A stretch of 64,000 nucleotides of DNA from Saccharibacillus sp. CPCC 101409 (GCF_030518235.1 NZ_JAULSA010000001.1:930001-994000), one strand, 5' to 3'; shown: positions 7,938 to 16,860, numbered from the stretch's first letter. Numbers and translations: made by a program. Notes: generated by a model from the sequence alone, not told the origin.

Positions 7938-9026
7938 TTACTGCACCGAAGGAGGCATGATCGGCGGTTCGTCTTTTTTCGTTTTGGCGGTTTTGCCGCC
8001 CGGAGCGACCGGCACTTCCAGAATATCGAGCAGGAAGATGAAGATCGGCACGCCGACAATCAATCCCCAGACACCGAAGAAGTGCTCGCCGAGCATCAGG
8101 ATCAGGAAAGTGAAAAAGATCGGCAGATGCGTTTTGTTCGACATGAATTTCGGATTGAGAATGTACGATTCGATCGCGTGCAGCACGACGATCATGATCA
8201 GGATATAGATAATCATTTTAGCGCCGCCGATATTGAACGCAATCGCGCACAGCGGGACGAGCGATACCACGACGCCCATCACCGGCACCAGGCCGAGCAG
8301 GAAGATCATCAGCCACAGCGCGAACAAATTCGGGAAGCCGAGAATCCACAAGAAAATCACGGACAGCAGCGAGTTGGTGAGCGAGATCATAAACTGCACT
8401 TCGATCACTTTGCCGAACGACAGTACGAATTTGCGGCCGAAGTATTCCAGTTCCGTGAAGAAGTAAGCGGCTTTGCTGTAGCGGAACTTGGACATGAACG
8501 ACGAGACTCTTTCTTTTTCCAGATTGAAGAATAAACTCAGGACAAAAGCGATCAGCAGGTTGAGACTCCATTTGCCGATATCGCTCAGCGTATGCAGCAG
8601 GAAATCGAATCCGCCTTCGACGTAGCTGGCGATATCGAAGTCTTTGAGCGATTCGGTCAGGTACTGGGTAAAAGCGTTGTCCGGCAGCGCGATGCTGTTC
8701 GGATTGTTGTAGAACGACACGACCTGGTTGACGAGCTGCTGGATCTCCACGATAAAGATCGGCAGATAGCGGTAAATGCCAAAGCCGAGCCCGATCACCA
8801 GCAGAGCGTAAATAAGGACGACGACGAATTTGGAATTCAGTTTGACAAAGCGCTTGGTGCCTTTGATGATCGAGTTATGCAGCCGGTTCATGAGATAGGT
8901 CAGGATGAACGTGATAAGCAGCATGTCCAGAATACTCCGGAGGGAAAACAGCAGGATAACGGCGAGGATCAGCGCCAGCGCTCTGCGAATTCCGGGCATT
9001 TGGAAAAAGTCTCTGAGGGCATTCAT
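7938..9026 (-). CDS. AI-2E family transporter (YdbI/YtvI-like membrane protein)
   Basis: A 362-residue polytopic membrane protein of the AI-2E exporter/permease family. There are about eight hydrophobic segments. The C-terminal half carries the family hallmarks GLVPVMGVVVSLVP and FGVWGLIVGVPIFIFLLDIL. Members export autoinducer-2 in E. coli or act as Na+/H+ antiporters in other bacteria, so transport is likely but the substrate is open. The C-terminal tail after the last helix is basic and proline-rich. AAAGGAG lies upstream of the ATG. It is convergent with the candidate sRNA units. Confidence 0.88.
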   Translation of the reverse strand: MNALRDFFQMPGIRRALALILAVILLFSLRSILDMLLITFILTYLMNRLHNSIIKGTKRFVKLNSKFVVVLIYALLVIGLGFGIYRYLPIFIVEIQQLVNQVVSFYNNPNSIALPDNAFTQYLTESLKDFDIASYVEGGFDFLLHTLSDIGKWSLNLLIAFVLSLFFNLEKERVSSFMSKFRYSKAAYFFTELEYFGRKFVLSFGKVIEVQFMISLTNSLLSVIFLWILGFPNLFALWLMIFLLGLVPVMGVVVSLVPLCAIAFNIGGAKMIIYILIMIVVLHAIESYILNPKFMSNKTHLPIFFTFLILMLGEHFFGVWGLIVGVPIFIFLLDILEVPVAPGGKTAKTKKDEPPIMPPSVQ

Positions 9027-9263
9027 GAAATTGCGGTTCTCTCCTTTGGATCGAATTTGTTCCCGCGGACGGGGAATTCTTATACTCTTAGTTTAGGGGC
9101 AGAAGCCGTTCAAAAGCAAGCAGCGAAAAGGGAAGAAACAGCAGCGCCGGCAGAAAAAAAGAAACCTGTTGACGATCGGGGTTCGCTTGTCTTTATAATG
9201 AATAAGAAAGAAGTTAATGATTCGTAAATAAACGACTTTAAAAACCGTAAAGGAGGAAAGGGT

Positions 9264-9533
9264 TTGAATAATCCGATGTGCCGAAGCTGCGGAGACGAGT
9301 TTGCGGTCAATGAGCGGCAGATGGAACGGCTGCTGGCTTCGCCGGCGTTCGCGCCCGAGCTTAGAGTGCCGGAGGAGCACTACGAAGAAAGACTCGAAGC
9401 GTGCCGCGAATGTCCCAAGTTCCAGGGCGGCACGACCTGTATGCTCTGCGGCTGCCTCGTTCCGGTTATCGCCCATTTGAAAAGTAAAAACTGTCCGTAC
9501 CCCGGCGGCAGCCGGTGGGCGGTCGAAGCGTAA
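9264..9533 (+). CDS. DUF6171-like small cysteine-rich protein
   Basis: An 89-residue protein with seven cysteines. They are arranged as an N-terminal CRSC pair, a central CREC, and TTCMLCGCLVP plus a NCPYP motif, which suggests a metal-binding (zinc) fold. This pattern recalls a small Firmicutes family of unknown function (DUF6171). The start is TTG 9264, justified by AAAGGAGG seven bases upstream; the internal ATG at 9276 has no SD. It stands alone and ends at a bidirectional terminator. Confidence 0.75.
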   Translation: MNNPMCRSCGDEFAVNERQMERLLASPAFAPELRVPEEHYEERLEACRECPKFQGGTTCMLCGCLVPVIAHLKSKNCPYPGGSRWAVEA

Positions 9534-9558
9534 AAGCGGGAGGCGGCAAAAAGCAAGC

Positions 9559-9597
9559 AAAAAAGGATCGCCGGCGTTATGCGGCGATCCTTTTCTA
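9559..9597. terminator. Bidirectional intrinsic terminator
   Basis: A 13-bp stem AAAAGGATCGCCG/CGGCGATCCTTTT (9561-9573 with 9582-9594). Its A- and T-rich flanks serve both the small cysteine-rich gene (+) and the nitrite transporter gene (-). Confidence 0.9.
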
Positions 9598-9613
9598 TGG
9601 AAGAAGATAACAC

Positions 9614-10441
9614 TTACGAAGCGGAGCGTGTTTCCTGCGGCGTCTGAGGCTGTGCTTCTTCCGACGACTTGCGCACCGGGGAAACGAAGAAGTACGCCGC
9701 GGCCACGAACAATCCGCCGCCGACGATATTGCCGAGCGTAACCGGAATCATATTGTGCAGCCAGCCGGCCAGCGTGATCGTCGCCGGGTGGCCCGGCAGC
9801 AGCAGCGCCGTGCTGAGCAGCGTCATATTGGCGACGCTGTGCTCGTAACCGCTGGCGATAAAGGCGAACAAACACCACCAGATCAGCATGATTTTCGCGG
9901 CGTCGTTGGTTGTGCGGCTGGACATCCAGATCGCCAGGCACACCAGCCAGTTACACAGGATGCCGCGGAAGAACAGTTCCATAACCGGCAGGCTCATCTT
10001 TTTGGCGGCTGCGGCGAAGATCAGATGTTCCGGCGCGATACCTTTGAACAGCCCCGTGCCGAGTACGAGCAGGCTGAGCACGACGGCTCCAGCCAGATTG
10101 CCCAGGAAGACCAGCGTCCAGTTCCGGCCGAGGTCGCCTATGGAAGTGCGGCGGGCCAGAGTAGAAGCGGTGAAGAACATATTGTTGCCGGTAAACAGTT
10201 CCGAACCGGCAAAGATGACCAGCGTGAGGGCGATGCCGAACGACGCGCCCATCACCAGCGGCTGGAACGGAGACTTGATCGCGGCGAGCGGAGCGCCGAG
10301 CGTGAAGATCAGGATAATCCCGAGTCCGACAAAGGCCCCGGCCAGCATCGCGCTGACGAAGTAACGAAGCGGATGTTGGTTCATGAAGTCTCTTTTTTTG
10401 ACTGCCGATTCTACAATGGACTGCACACTTTCAGTGAACAT
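9614..10441 (-). CDS. nirC: Formate/nitrite transporter family protein
   Basis: A 275-residue FNT-family channel with six membrane helices. Signatures are FAGSELFTGNNMFF (half-helix, cytoplasmic gate), NWLVCLAIWM and GYEHSVANMTLL, the last carrying the conserved pore histidine and asparagine. As the third gene behind nirB and nirD, separated by about 60 bases, it is most likely the nitrite channel NirC that imports nitrite for assimilation or exports it when toxic. AGGAGG lies eight bases before the ATG. The C-terminal tail is polar and repetitive. Confidence 0.88.
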   Translation of the reverse strand: MFTESVQSIVESAVKKRDFMNQHPLRYFVSAMLAGAFVGLGIILIFTLGAPLAAIKSPFQPLVMGASFGIALTLVIFAGSELFTGNNMFFTASTLARRTSIGDLGRNWTLVFLGNLAGAVVLSLLVLGTGLFKGIAPEHLIFAAAAKKMSLPVMELFFRGILCNWLVCLAIWMSSRTTNDAAKIMLIWWCLFAFIASGYEHSVANMTLLSTALLLPGHPATITLAGWLHNMIPVTLGNIVGGGLFVAAAYFFVSPVRKSSEEAQPQTPQETRSAS

Positions 10442-10502
10442 AGGGTTGGCCTCCTGGCGAGCGGATAGGTGAAGCGGATGAGATCTGCTTTGAAAAAAGT
10501 TG

Positions 10503-10847
10503 CTACTTCGTGAACAGAATCACTTGATTGTCCGCGACTTCTACCCGGAACGTGCGAACCTCGCCGGTATCCGGTTCCTGTACCAGGCCGGTCTTGAGGT
10601 CGATTTTCCAATCGTACAGCGGATCGTAAATATAATGCCCGGATACGATCGCTTCGGCCAGCGGGCCGCCTTTCGGATGCGGGTTCAGGTTTTCCACGGC
10701 ATAGAATTCATCGTCCGATGTGCGGAATACGGCGATTTCGGCTGCTTCGATCAAGAACACGCGTCCGATGCGGCTCGGGAAGCTGTCTGTGCTGTCGAGC
10801 GCGATGCGTTCGGCGGCGGCAATAGGGTTGGTTTGTTGGGTGGTCAT
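10503..10847 (-). CDS. nirD: Nitrite reductase (NADH) small subunit
   Basis: A 114-residue Rieske-fold protein next to nirB. The two ligand loops are recognisable (NPHPKGGPLAE and YDPLYDWKIDL). The Cys and His ligands of true Rieske proteins are replaced by Asn, Asp and Tyr, so no [2Fe-2S] cluster is expected. This is normal for many NirD proteins. NirD partners NirB in cytoplasmic NADH-dependent reduction of nitrite to ammonium. The SD is GAGGAG. It is the second gene of nirBDC. Confidence 0.92.
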   Translation of the reverse strand: MTTQQTNPIAAAERIALDSTDSFPSRIGRVFLIEAAEIAVFRTSDDEFYAVENLNPHPKGGPLAEAIVSGHYIYDPLYDWKIDLKTGLVQEPDTGEVRTFRVEVADNQVILFTK

Positions 10848-10964
10848 GTCAGAACTCCTCTCGTAGATCGGGAATGCGGTCCGGCCCCGGCTTCCGGAAG
10901 AAGCCGGCGCCCGAACCGGATATTGGGTATCTTACCGGCCGAAACCGTTTGTTCTTGTTTGCGA

Positions 10965-13412
10965 TTAAGCCTGCGGCACAGCCGGCTGGGCCGTTTCGAA
11001 CAATTCACTGCGCGTTTTCTTGTCGTTCAGCACTTGTTTCCAAGGATCTTCGACGAAAGTCAGGGCGTGTTCGATGCTTGCCACCAGCGCGCGGCGCGAT
11101 TCTTCGTTCTCGACCGTTCTGCTGCGGATCTCGTCCAGGCCGATGCGTTCCACCCATTCCGAAGTGCGTTCCAGGTAGTTGCCGGTCTCGCGGTAGTACT
11201 GCATCACGGCGGCGATCGTATCGGTCAGTTCCTGATCGGTTTTCACTTTGCAGAGCGAATCGGCCAGTCTGGCTTTGATCCCGCCGTTGCCGCCGACGAA
11301 GATTTCCCAGCCGCCGTCGTTGCCGACGATACCGATATCTTTCGTGCACGATTCCGCGCAGTTCCGCGGGCAGCCGTTGACCGCCATTTTGAACTTGGCC
11401 GGGAAGTCGAGGCGTTCGAACTTGCGTTCCAGCATCGCGCCGACGCCCATCGAATCCTGGGTGCCGAAGCGGCAGTACTGGTTGCCGACGCAGGTCTTGA
11501 CGGTGCGCAGCGATTTGGCGTACGCATAACCCGAAGGCATATCGAGCTCTTCCCAGACTTTCGGCAGGTCTTCCTTCTGCACGCCGATCAGGTCGAGACG
11601 CTGCCCGCCGGTGACTTTAACGGCTTTGACATTGTATTTGACCGAGACGTCGGCGATTTTCTTCAGATCTTCCGGAGTCGTTACGCCGCCGTACATTCTC
11701 GGCACGACCGTGTAACTTCCGTCTTTTTGAATATTGGCGTTCATGCGTTCGTTGACGAATCGCGATTCTTTCTCGTCTTTGTGTTCGCCCGGATAGATCA
11801 CGCCCAGGTAATAGTTGACGGCCGGGCGGCATTTCGAGCAGCCTTCCGGATTGTGCCATTCCAGCACGTTCATGACTTCTTTGGTCGTCCGCAGCCCTTT
11901 TTCCTTGATGCCGGCCACGATCTCCTGACGGCTGAGCGGGGTGCAGGCGCAGATGCCGGTTTTGACCGTTTTCTTGAAGCCGTCGCCGAGTACAAAGCTC
12001 AGGATTTGTTCGACGACCGGTTTGCAGCCGCCGCACGAGCCGGTCGCTCCGGTGCACGCTTTGATTTCGTCGACCGTCGTGAGTCCTTTTTCGGTGATGA
12101 CGTCGACGATGACTTTTTTGGTAACGCCTTTGCAGCCGCAGACGATTTCGTCGTCGGCCATTTTTTCCACGGCCGCCGTTTTCGATTTGCCGCCTCCGCA
12201 GCAGCCCGAACCCGTGCCCATCAGGTCGCCGTAGATTTCGTCGTTCATTTCCGTGCCTTCGCGAACGTATTTTTGCAGCGAAGCCGATTCGGTGACGTCG
12301 CCGAACAGGACGGCGCCCACGATCCTGCCGTTATCCAGCAGCACTTTCTTGTAGGTGCGTTTCCATTCGTCTTTGGCCGAGATGACCGTATGCTGCGGTC
12401 CTTCGATGAATTCGCCGGCCGAGAATACGTCCACGCCGGAGATTTTCAGCTTGGTCGAAGTAATCGATCCGGCGTAGCCGGCCGTTTCCGCGCCGCTGAT
12501 ATGTTTGGCCAGGATATTGCCCTGTTCGAACAGCGGAGCGACCAGACCGTAGCAGATCCCGCGGTGTTCGGCGCATTCGCCGACCGAGTACACGTCCGGC
12601 GCCGAAGTGCGCATGAAGTCGTCGACCAGGATGCCCCGGTTGGTCTGTATGCCGCTGACTTCGCCGAGCTGTTTGTTCGGACGGATACCGACCGCCATCA
12701 CCACGAATTCGGCGTCCAGTTCTTCGCCGTCGGTAAAGACGAGCTTGCGCACGCGGTGGTCGCCCTGCATTTCGGCGGTCGATTTGCCCATGGCGAATTT
12801 GATGCCCTGGCGTTCCAGTTCGGTCTTGAGCATCGCCGAAGCCTGGCGGTCGAGCTGGCGCTCCATCAGGTCTTCCATCAAGTGCACGACCGTGACGTCC
12901 ATGCCCAGTCCGACCAGGCCTTTGGCCGCTTCGAGGCCGAGCAGCCCGCCGCCGATCACGGCCGCCGTTTTGTATTCTTTTGCCGCGTCCAGCATTTGGT
13001 TGCAGTCCGCGATATCGCGGAAGCCGACAACGCCTTCGCGGTCGCTGCCCGGGATCGGGAGCATCAGCGAGTTCGAACCGGTGGCGATCAGCAGTTTATC
13101 GTAGCTTTGCGTATGTCCGCCGTCGGTGATTACCGCTTTATTTTCCGTATCGATCCGGGTCACTGTCACGCCGGTGTGCAGCGTAATGCCGTTTTCTTCG
13201 TACCAGCTCCAGTCGTTGATGACGATATCGTCGATCGTCTTGCTGCCTTCGAGCACGTAGGAGAGCATGATGCGGTTGTAGTTGGGATGCGGCTCGCTGC
13301 CGAAAACGGTAATTTCGAACCGGTCGGTGAGCTTGAGGATTTGTTCCAATGTATTGATGCCGGCCATGCCGTTGCCGATGACGACGAGTTTTTCTTTGGC
13401 TGGAGTGTTCAT
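10965..13412 (-). CDS. nirB: Nitrite reductase (NADH) large subunit
   Basis: An 815-residue siroheme nitrite reductase of NirB/NasD length. The N-terminal ~300 residues are an FAD/NAD(P)H oxidoreductase (VVIGNGMAGINTLEQI; AAVIGGGLLGLEAA). Two BFD-like [2Fe-2S] modules follow (CGCKGVTKK...CGGCKP and CACTPLS...CSKCRP). Then come a ferredoxin-like half-domain and the siroheme/[4Fe-4S] domain with NQYCRFG and NGCPRNCAESC. It reduces nitrite to ammonium with NADH in the cytoplasm. AAGGAGG precedes the ATG. First gene of nirBDC, driven by an FNR-type promoter. Confidence 0.97.
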   Translation of the reverse strand: MNTPAKEKLVVIGNGMAGINTLEQILKLTDRFEITVFGSEPHPNYNRIMLSYVLEGSKTIDDIVINDWSWYEENGITLHTGVTVTRIDTENKAVITDGGHTQSYDKLLIATGSNSLMLPIPGSDREGVVGFRDIADCNQMLDAAKEYKTAAVIGGGLLGLEAAKGLVGLGMDVTVVHLMEDLMERQLDRQASAMLKTELERQGIKFAMGKSTAEMQGDHRVRKLVFTDGEELDAEFVVMAVGIRPNKQLGEVSGIQTNRGILVDDFMRTSAPDVYSVGECAEHRGICYGLVAPLFEQGNILAKHISGAETAGYAGSITSTKLKISGVDVFSAGEFIEGPQHTVISAKDEWKRTYKKVLLDNGRIVGAVLFGDVTESASLQKYVREGTEMNDEIYGDLMGTGSGCCGGGKSKTAAVEKMADDEIVCGCKGVTKKVIVDVITEKGLTTVDEIKACTGATGSCGGCKPVVEQILSFVLGDGFKKTVKTGICACTPLSRQEIVAGIKEKGLRTTKEVMNVLEWHNPEGCSKCRPAVNYYLGVIYPGEHKDEKESRFVNERMNANIQKDGSYTVVPRMYGGVTTPEDLKKIADVSVKYNVKAVKVTGGQRLDLIGVQKEDLPKVWEELDMPSGYAYAKSLRTVKTCVGNQYCRFGTQDSMGVGAMLERKFERLDFPAKFKMAVNGCPRNCAESCTKDIGIVGNDGGWEIFVGGNGGIKARLADSLCKVKTDQELTDTIAAVMQYYRETGNYLERTSEWVERIGLDEIRSRTVENEESRRALVASIEHALTFVEDPWKQVLNDKKTRSELFETAQPAVPQA

Positions 13413-13919
13413 AAAAGTGCGCCTCCTTGGCGGTTAAGTGCGAATGGTGGGAAAAGAATGTGCGTTTCTTCACAAGTTAACATTCAGGAAAGGACGGGCC
13501 GGAGAAAGCCGGTAAGCCGCCGCAATTTCAAATTTGATCTAACTGATATCCTCATTATATTTAATTAAAATTCAAAGGGTTGGTGACCGTGGTCACATCA
13601 ATTGTGAATTTATTCACTTAAAGTTGTCACAATTAAAAACAACAGATTTTACAGGATATATTGCGTTTTTCAGATCCTATTAATGAATGGAAACTGCAAG
13701 ACCCTTTTCGAGTGGATCATCGTTAATGAATAAAGAAAAACGATGATTTTAAAAAGGAAGCGCTAATGAATATGCCGCACAAGCCGCCTCGACGGTAGGC
13801 GCTCTGTGATACACTGGGAAAGTCAGATACGCAGCCTGTTTCGCCGCGGCTTTGCCGCAACCGGATCGTTCCGGCCCCGCGGCGGTTCGCGACCCATCCC
13901 TATACCGAGGTGAAACCCA
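13413..13919. other. Divergent intergenic region nirB / GntR-LacI regulator
   Basis: About 500 bases with no gene. The nirB-proximal half is AT-rich and holds the nir promoter with two FNR-type boxes. The half near the GntR-type regulator is GC-richer and shows no convincing promoter. Confidence 0.6.
13554..13618 (-). promoter_or_regulatory. nirBDC promoter with two FNR/CRP-type boxes
   Basis: On the minus strand a TATAAT -10 (13559-13554) predicts a start near 13547. Two TGTGA-N6-TCACA-like boxes lie upstream: GGTGA-CCGTGG-TCACA (13582-13597, centre about -42) and TGTGA-ATTTAT-TCACT (13603-13618, centre about -63). Their centres are 21 bp apart, on the same helix face. No -35 match is needed for such class II activation. 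FNR is the likely regulator, given the anaerobic nitrite context; a CRP-like protein is the alternative. Confidence 0.75.
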
Positions 13920-15020
13920 ATGAGCAAGCGGCTTCCCAAATATGTCGTACTGAAAAACGAACTGCTGCACCGGATGGAAAGCGGCCGGCTGTCGCCCGGC
14001 AGCCAGGTGCCGTCGGAGAACGAAATCGCCGAGCAGTTCTCGCTCAGCCGCCAGACCGTGCGCCAGGCCTTCTCCGAACTGGAGCGGCTGGGTCTGCTCG
14101 AACGCGTGCAGGGCAAAGGCACATTCGTGCGCAGCGCGCCGAGCCGCGGGGAGACGCCCCAGCCGCGCACGATCGGAATCGTGACCACCTATATCTCCGA
14201 TTATATTTTCCCGCATATCGTGCGCGGGGCGGAAGCCGAGCTGCGCAGCCGGGGTTATCGGCTGCTGCTCGCCAGCACCGACAACGACAAAGAGAAAGAA
14301 ATGGAGAGCTTGAAGCTCATGCTGAGCGAGCCGCTCAGCGGACTGATTATCGAGCCGACCAAAAGCGCGGAGGGCAATCCGAATCTGCCGTTCTACCTGT
14401 CGATGCAGTCGCGCAGCCTGCCGTTCCTGATGATTAACGAGCGCTACCGCGAACTGGAAGTGCCGTGCCTCAAAGTCGACGACGAGCTGGGCGGAATGAC
14501 CGCCGCGCGGCATCTGATCGGGCGCGGACACCGCCGGATCGCCGGCTTCTTCAAGACGGACGACCTGCAGGGCGTCAACCGGCTCAAGGGCTTTATGCAC
14601 GCGCACCGGGAAGCGGGCATTCCGCTCGCCCCCGAGCACGTCGTGACGTATACCACGGCGCAGAAGCGCGAGCTGCCGATCGCGAAAGCCCGCGAACTGC
14701 TGCAAGCGGCGGACCGCCCGACGGCGTTTGTCGCCTACAACGACGAACTGGCGGTGCCGCTGATGAACGCGGCGCGCGAATTGGGCTTGAATCTGCCCGG
14801 CGATCTGTCGGTCGTGGGCTTCGACGATTCGTCGCTTGCGCTGGCGTCCGGCGTGCCGCTGACGACGCTGAGCCATCCGAAGGAAGAGATGGGCCGGGAA
14901 GCGGCCCGCAAACTCATGGACATGATCGAGAGCGGCGACGGCGGCGCGGCGCCGGCGGACGATGTGCGGTACGCACCGGAGCTGATCGAACGCGGCTCGG
15001 TGGCGGAGCGGAACCGCTGA
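13920..15020 (+). CDS. GntR/LacI-type transcriptional regulator, AraR-like
   Basis: A 366-residue fusion of a GntR winged helix (about residues 5-68: SGRLSPGSQVPSENEIAEQF, SRQTVRQAFSELERLGLLE, GKGTFV) to a LacI/periplasmic-binding-protein effector domain (from about residue 80; TIGIVTTYISDYIFPHIVRG, VVGFDDSSLA). This architecture is that of AraR, the arabinose-responsive repressor of Bacillus. It may control arabinose or arabinan genes, such as the locus at 17-29 kb, but no ara catabolic genes adjoin it. The GAGGTG SD is weak. Confidence 0.82.
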   Translation: MSKRLPKYVVLKNELLHRMESGRLSPGSQVPSENEIAEQFSLSRQTVRQAFSELERLGLLERVQGKGTFVRSAPSRGETPQPRTIGIVTTYISDYIFPHIVRGAEAELRSRGYRLLLASTDNDKEKEMESLKLMLSEPLSGLIIEPTKSAEGNPNLPFYLSMQSRSLPFLMINERYRELEVPCLKVDDELGGMTAARHLIGRGHRRIAGFFKTDDLQGVNRLKGFMHAHREAGIPLAPEHVVTYTTAQKRELPIAKARELLQAADRPTAFVAYNDELAVPLMNAARELGLNLPGDLSVVGFDDSSLALASGVPLTTLSHPKEEMGREAARKLMDMIESGDGGAAPADDVRYAPELIERGSVAERNR

Positions 15021-15089
15021 CCGGGGCTGCTTTTACGCGCTTTGCCTACTGCGCCGGCAGCCCGAGGAGATCTTTTTTTGCCAAATGGC

Positions 15090-15119
15090 TTGCGCTTTGC
15101 CTGGTGGCTGTGCTATATT
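15090..15119 (+). promoter_or_regulatory. Promoter of tRNA-Leu
   Basis: TTGCGC (15090-15095), 18 bp, then TATATT (15114-15119), 36 bases before the tRNA. Confidence 0.6.
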
Positions 15120-15154
15120 ATTCGGGCAGGGCAAAACGCTCGGCATACTGATAT

Positions 15155-15238
<84 letters not shown>

Positions 15239-15252
15239 TTACAGCTATAATC

Positions 15253-15279
15253 AAACTCTTCCTCGGAAGAGTTTTTTTA
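15253..15279 (+). terminator. Intrinsic terminator after tRNA-Leu
   Basis: The stem AAACTCTTC/GAAGAGTTT (15253-15261 with 15266-15274, loop CTCG) continues into a T run to 15278. Confidence 0.9.
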
Positions 15280-15287
15280 TGTTCGAT

Positions 15288-15317
15288 TTGAAATGAATTT
15301 CAGATTCCAGGTATACT
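15288..15317 (+). promoter_or_regulatory. Promoter of the HxlR gene
   Basis: TTGAAA (15288-15293), 18 bp, TATACT (15312-15317). The predicted start near 15324 lies after the upstream in-frame ATG at 15293, which supports ATG 15353 as the true start. Confidence 0.7.
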
Positions 15318-15352
15318 GTGAAGAAGCCAATCCACAAAAGGGAGCCTGGAGC

Positions 15353-15751
15353 ATGCCGCACAAAAAGCTGATCGCGAAAACCGAAGAACAGCTGCCAGTG
15401 TCCGACCCGGATGAAGAATGCGATATGAATATCGGGGAGACCCTGCTGGTACTCAGCGGAAAGTGGAAACTTTCCTTATTATATGAATTGGGCGGGCAAA
15501 CGCTGCGATTCAACGATTTGCAGCGCGCCCTGCCGGGAATATCGAAAAAAATGTTAACCAAGCAGCTTCGCGATTTGGAAGAAGAAGGTTTGGTCGTGCG
15601 AAATGTCATTCCCGATAATCCGCCCAAAGTAGAGTACTCATTGTCTTCCTATGGAGAAACGCTCGGGCCTCTGTTTGACGTCATGTTCGACTGGGGCGCC
15701 AATCACCGTAAACGCAAAAGCGAGCGCCTGTTCAAAAAGCTCTCAGAATAA
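15353..15751 (+). CDS. HxlR family transcriptional regulator
   Basis: A 132-residue winged-helix protein of the HxlR group. The domain runs from Cys23 through GKWKLSLLYELGGQTLRFND, ISKKMLTKQLRDLEEEGLV and VEYSLSSYG. The single cysteine sits at the position conserved in redox- or electrophile-sensing HxlR proteins such as HypR and YodB, so a thiol switch is possible. GGGAG lies upstream of ATG 15353. Its stop codon lies inside the terminator hairpin. It converges with an aldo/keto reductase, a typical target type, but the reductase operator differs from any site at its own promoter. Confidence 0.87.
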   Translation: MPHKKLIAKTEEQLPVSDPDEECDMNIGETLLVLSGKWKLSLLYELGGQTLRFNDLQRALPGISKKMLTKQLRDLEEEGLVVRNVIPDNPPKVEYSLSSYGETLGPLFDVMFDWGANHRKRKSERLFKKLSE

Positions 15752-15771
15752 TTATTCTGAGAGCTTTTTTT
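15734..15771. terminator. Bidirectional terminator containing the HxlR stop codon
   Basis: A near-perfect palindrome with A- and T-rich flanks: AGCTCTCAGAATAA facing TTATTCTGAGAGCT, then seven T. The TAA stop at 15749-15751 is in the apex. It serves both the HxlR gene and the convergent reductase gene, which ends at 15775. Confidence 0.9.
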
Positions 15772-15774
15772 GTA

Positions 15775-16773
15775 TTATTTCTCGCTGTCCAGCAAAGCCA
15801 ATTGATGTTTGTCGTAGCGTCCGCCGGCCACATCTTCCGGATTAAACAATTCGCCGATCGTTTTCAAATCTTCGGCGGTAAACTCGATCTCCGCCGCTCC
15901 CAGCATATCGCGCAGCTGCGTCTGCTTGCGGGCGCCGATCACCGGAATCACATCTTCGCCTTGTCCAAGCACCCAGGCGATCGCCAATTGGGCCACGCTG
16001 GTGCCGTAGCGTTCAGCCAGCGATCGCAATTTTTCCACCAGCTGCAGATTATGCTCCAGGTTCTCTCCCTGGAAGCGCGGCCCGAAATTGCGTCCATCGA
16101 ACTTGTTTTCAGAACGTTCCTTCGTCCATGCGCCGCTCAGAAGTCCCCGGGACAAAGCGCCGTAGGCGCTTAGCGAAATCCCCAGTTCGCGCAGCGCGGG
16201 AAGGATTTCTTTTTCGATCCCCCGGCTGAACAGCGAATATTCAATTTGCAGCCAGGAGATGGGATGCGCCGCATGCGCGCGGCGAATCGTATTTACACCC
16301 ACCTCGGACAGCCCGATGTGACGCACATATCCCGCCTGCACCATTTCGCCGATTGCGCCGACCGTTTCTTCAATCGGGACATCGGGGTCCAGGCGCGCAG
16401 GCTGATACAAATCGATATAATCCATATCCAGGCGTTTCAAAGTCATGGCCAGAAAATTTTTTAAAGACGCCGGCCGGCCGTCGAATCCGCCCCAACCGCT
16501 GCCGGGATCGAGCAGCACGCCGAATTTTACAGCGATAAAAGCCTGTTCTCGATTTTTTCCGCGCAGCGCTTCCCTGATCAGGAGCTCGTTGTGGCCGGAA
16601 CCGTAAAAGTCTCCCGTATCCAGCAGGGTAACGCCCTGTTCCATTGCGGCATGGAGCGTTGCGATACTTTCCTGTCGATCCGCTTTTCCGTATACGCCCG
16701 GCGACATCCCCATACAGCCGAGCCCGACGGCCGATACTTCTCTATTGCTATTGCCAAGTTTCCGTTTTTGCAT
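15775..16773 (-). CDS. Aldo/keto reductase
   Basis: A 332-residue AKR-fold NADPH oxidoreductase. Conserved parts are VSAVGLGCMGMS, LLDTGDFYGSGHNE (catalytic Asp and Tyr) and FIAVKFG (catalytic Lys). The usual catalytic His strand reads LYQPARLDP, so His is replaced by Ala, as seen in one AKR subgroup. NADPH binding is shown by PVIGARKQTQL. The start ATG 16773 has ACGGAGG upstream; a longer frame from 16860 crosses the promoter and is rejected. It probably reduces reactive aldehydes or quinone-like compounds (inference). Confidence 0.88.
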   Translation of the reverse strand: MQKRKLGNSNREVSAVGLGCMGMSPGVYGKADRQESIATLHAAMEQGVTLLDTGDFYGSGHNELLIREALRGKNREQAFIAVKFGVLLDPGSGWGGFDGRPASLKNFLAMTLKRLDMDYIDLYQPARLDPDVPIEETVGAIGEMVQAGYVRHIGLSEVGVNTIRRAHAAHPISWLQIEYSLFSRGIEKEILPALRELGISLSAYGALSRGLLSGAWTKERSENKFDGRNFGPRFQGENLEHNLQLVEKLRSLAERYGTSVAQLAIAWVLGQGEDVIPVIGARKQTQLRDMLGAAEIEFTAEDLKTIGELFNPEDVAGGRYDKHQLALLDSEK

Positions 16774-16798
16774 ATCTTGGTCCTCCGTATTATTGATT

Positions 16799-16860
16799 CT
16801 AATCGCGATTAGGAAGCCCCGGGTAGAGCCTAGTATATAACCTGCCCGGATACCCGACAA
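16799..16860 (-). promoter_or_regulatory. Promoter and palindromic operator of the aldo/keto reductase gene
   Basis: On the minus strand: TTGTCG (16860-16855), a 17-bp spacer and TATACT (16837-16832). Downstream of the start point lies a perfect 14-bp palindrome CTAATCGCGATTAG (16799-16812), placed for repression by roadblock. The protein that binds it is not known; the nearby HxlR gene is one candidate. Confidence 0.65.

Noticed and set aside
10503-10847. NirD as a broken gene because its Rieske cluster ligands are missing
   Set aside because: Loss of cluster ligands is normal for NirD of the NADH nitrite reductase and the rest of the protein is intact.
10500-13568. A 1022-codon open frame on the plus strand across nirD-nirB
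   Set aside because: It is antisense to well-supported nitrite reductase genes, lacks any recognisable domain and has a composition typical of GC-rich shadow frames.
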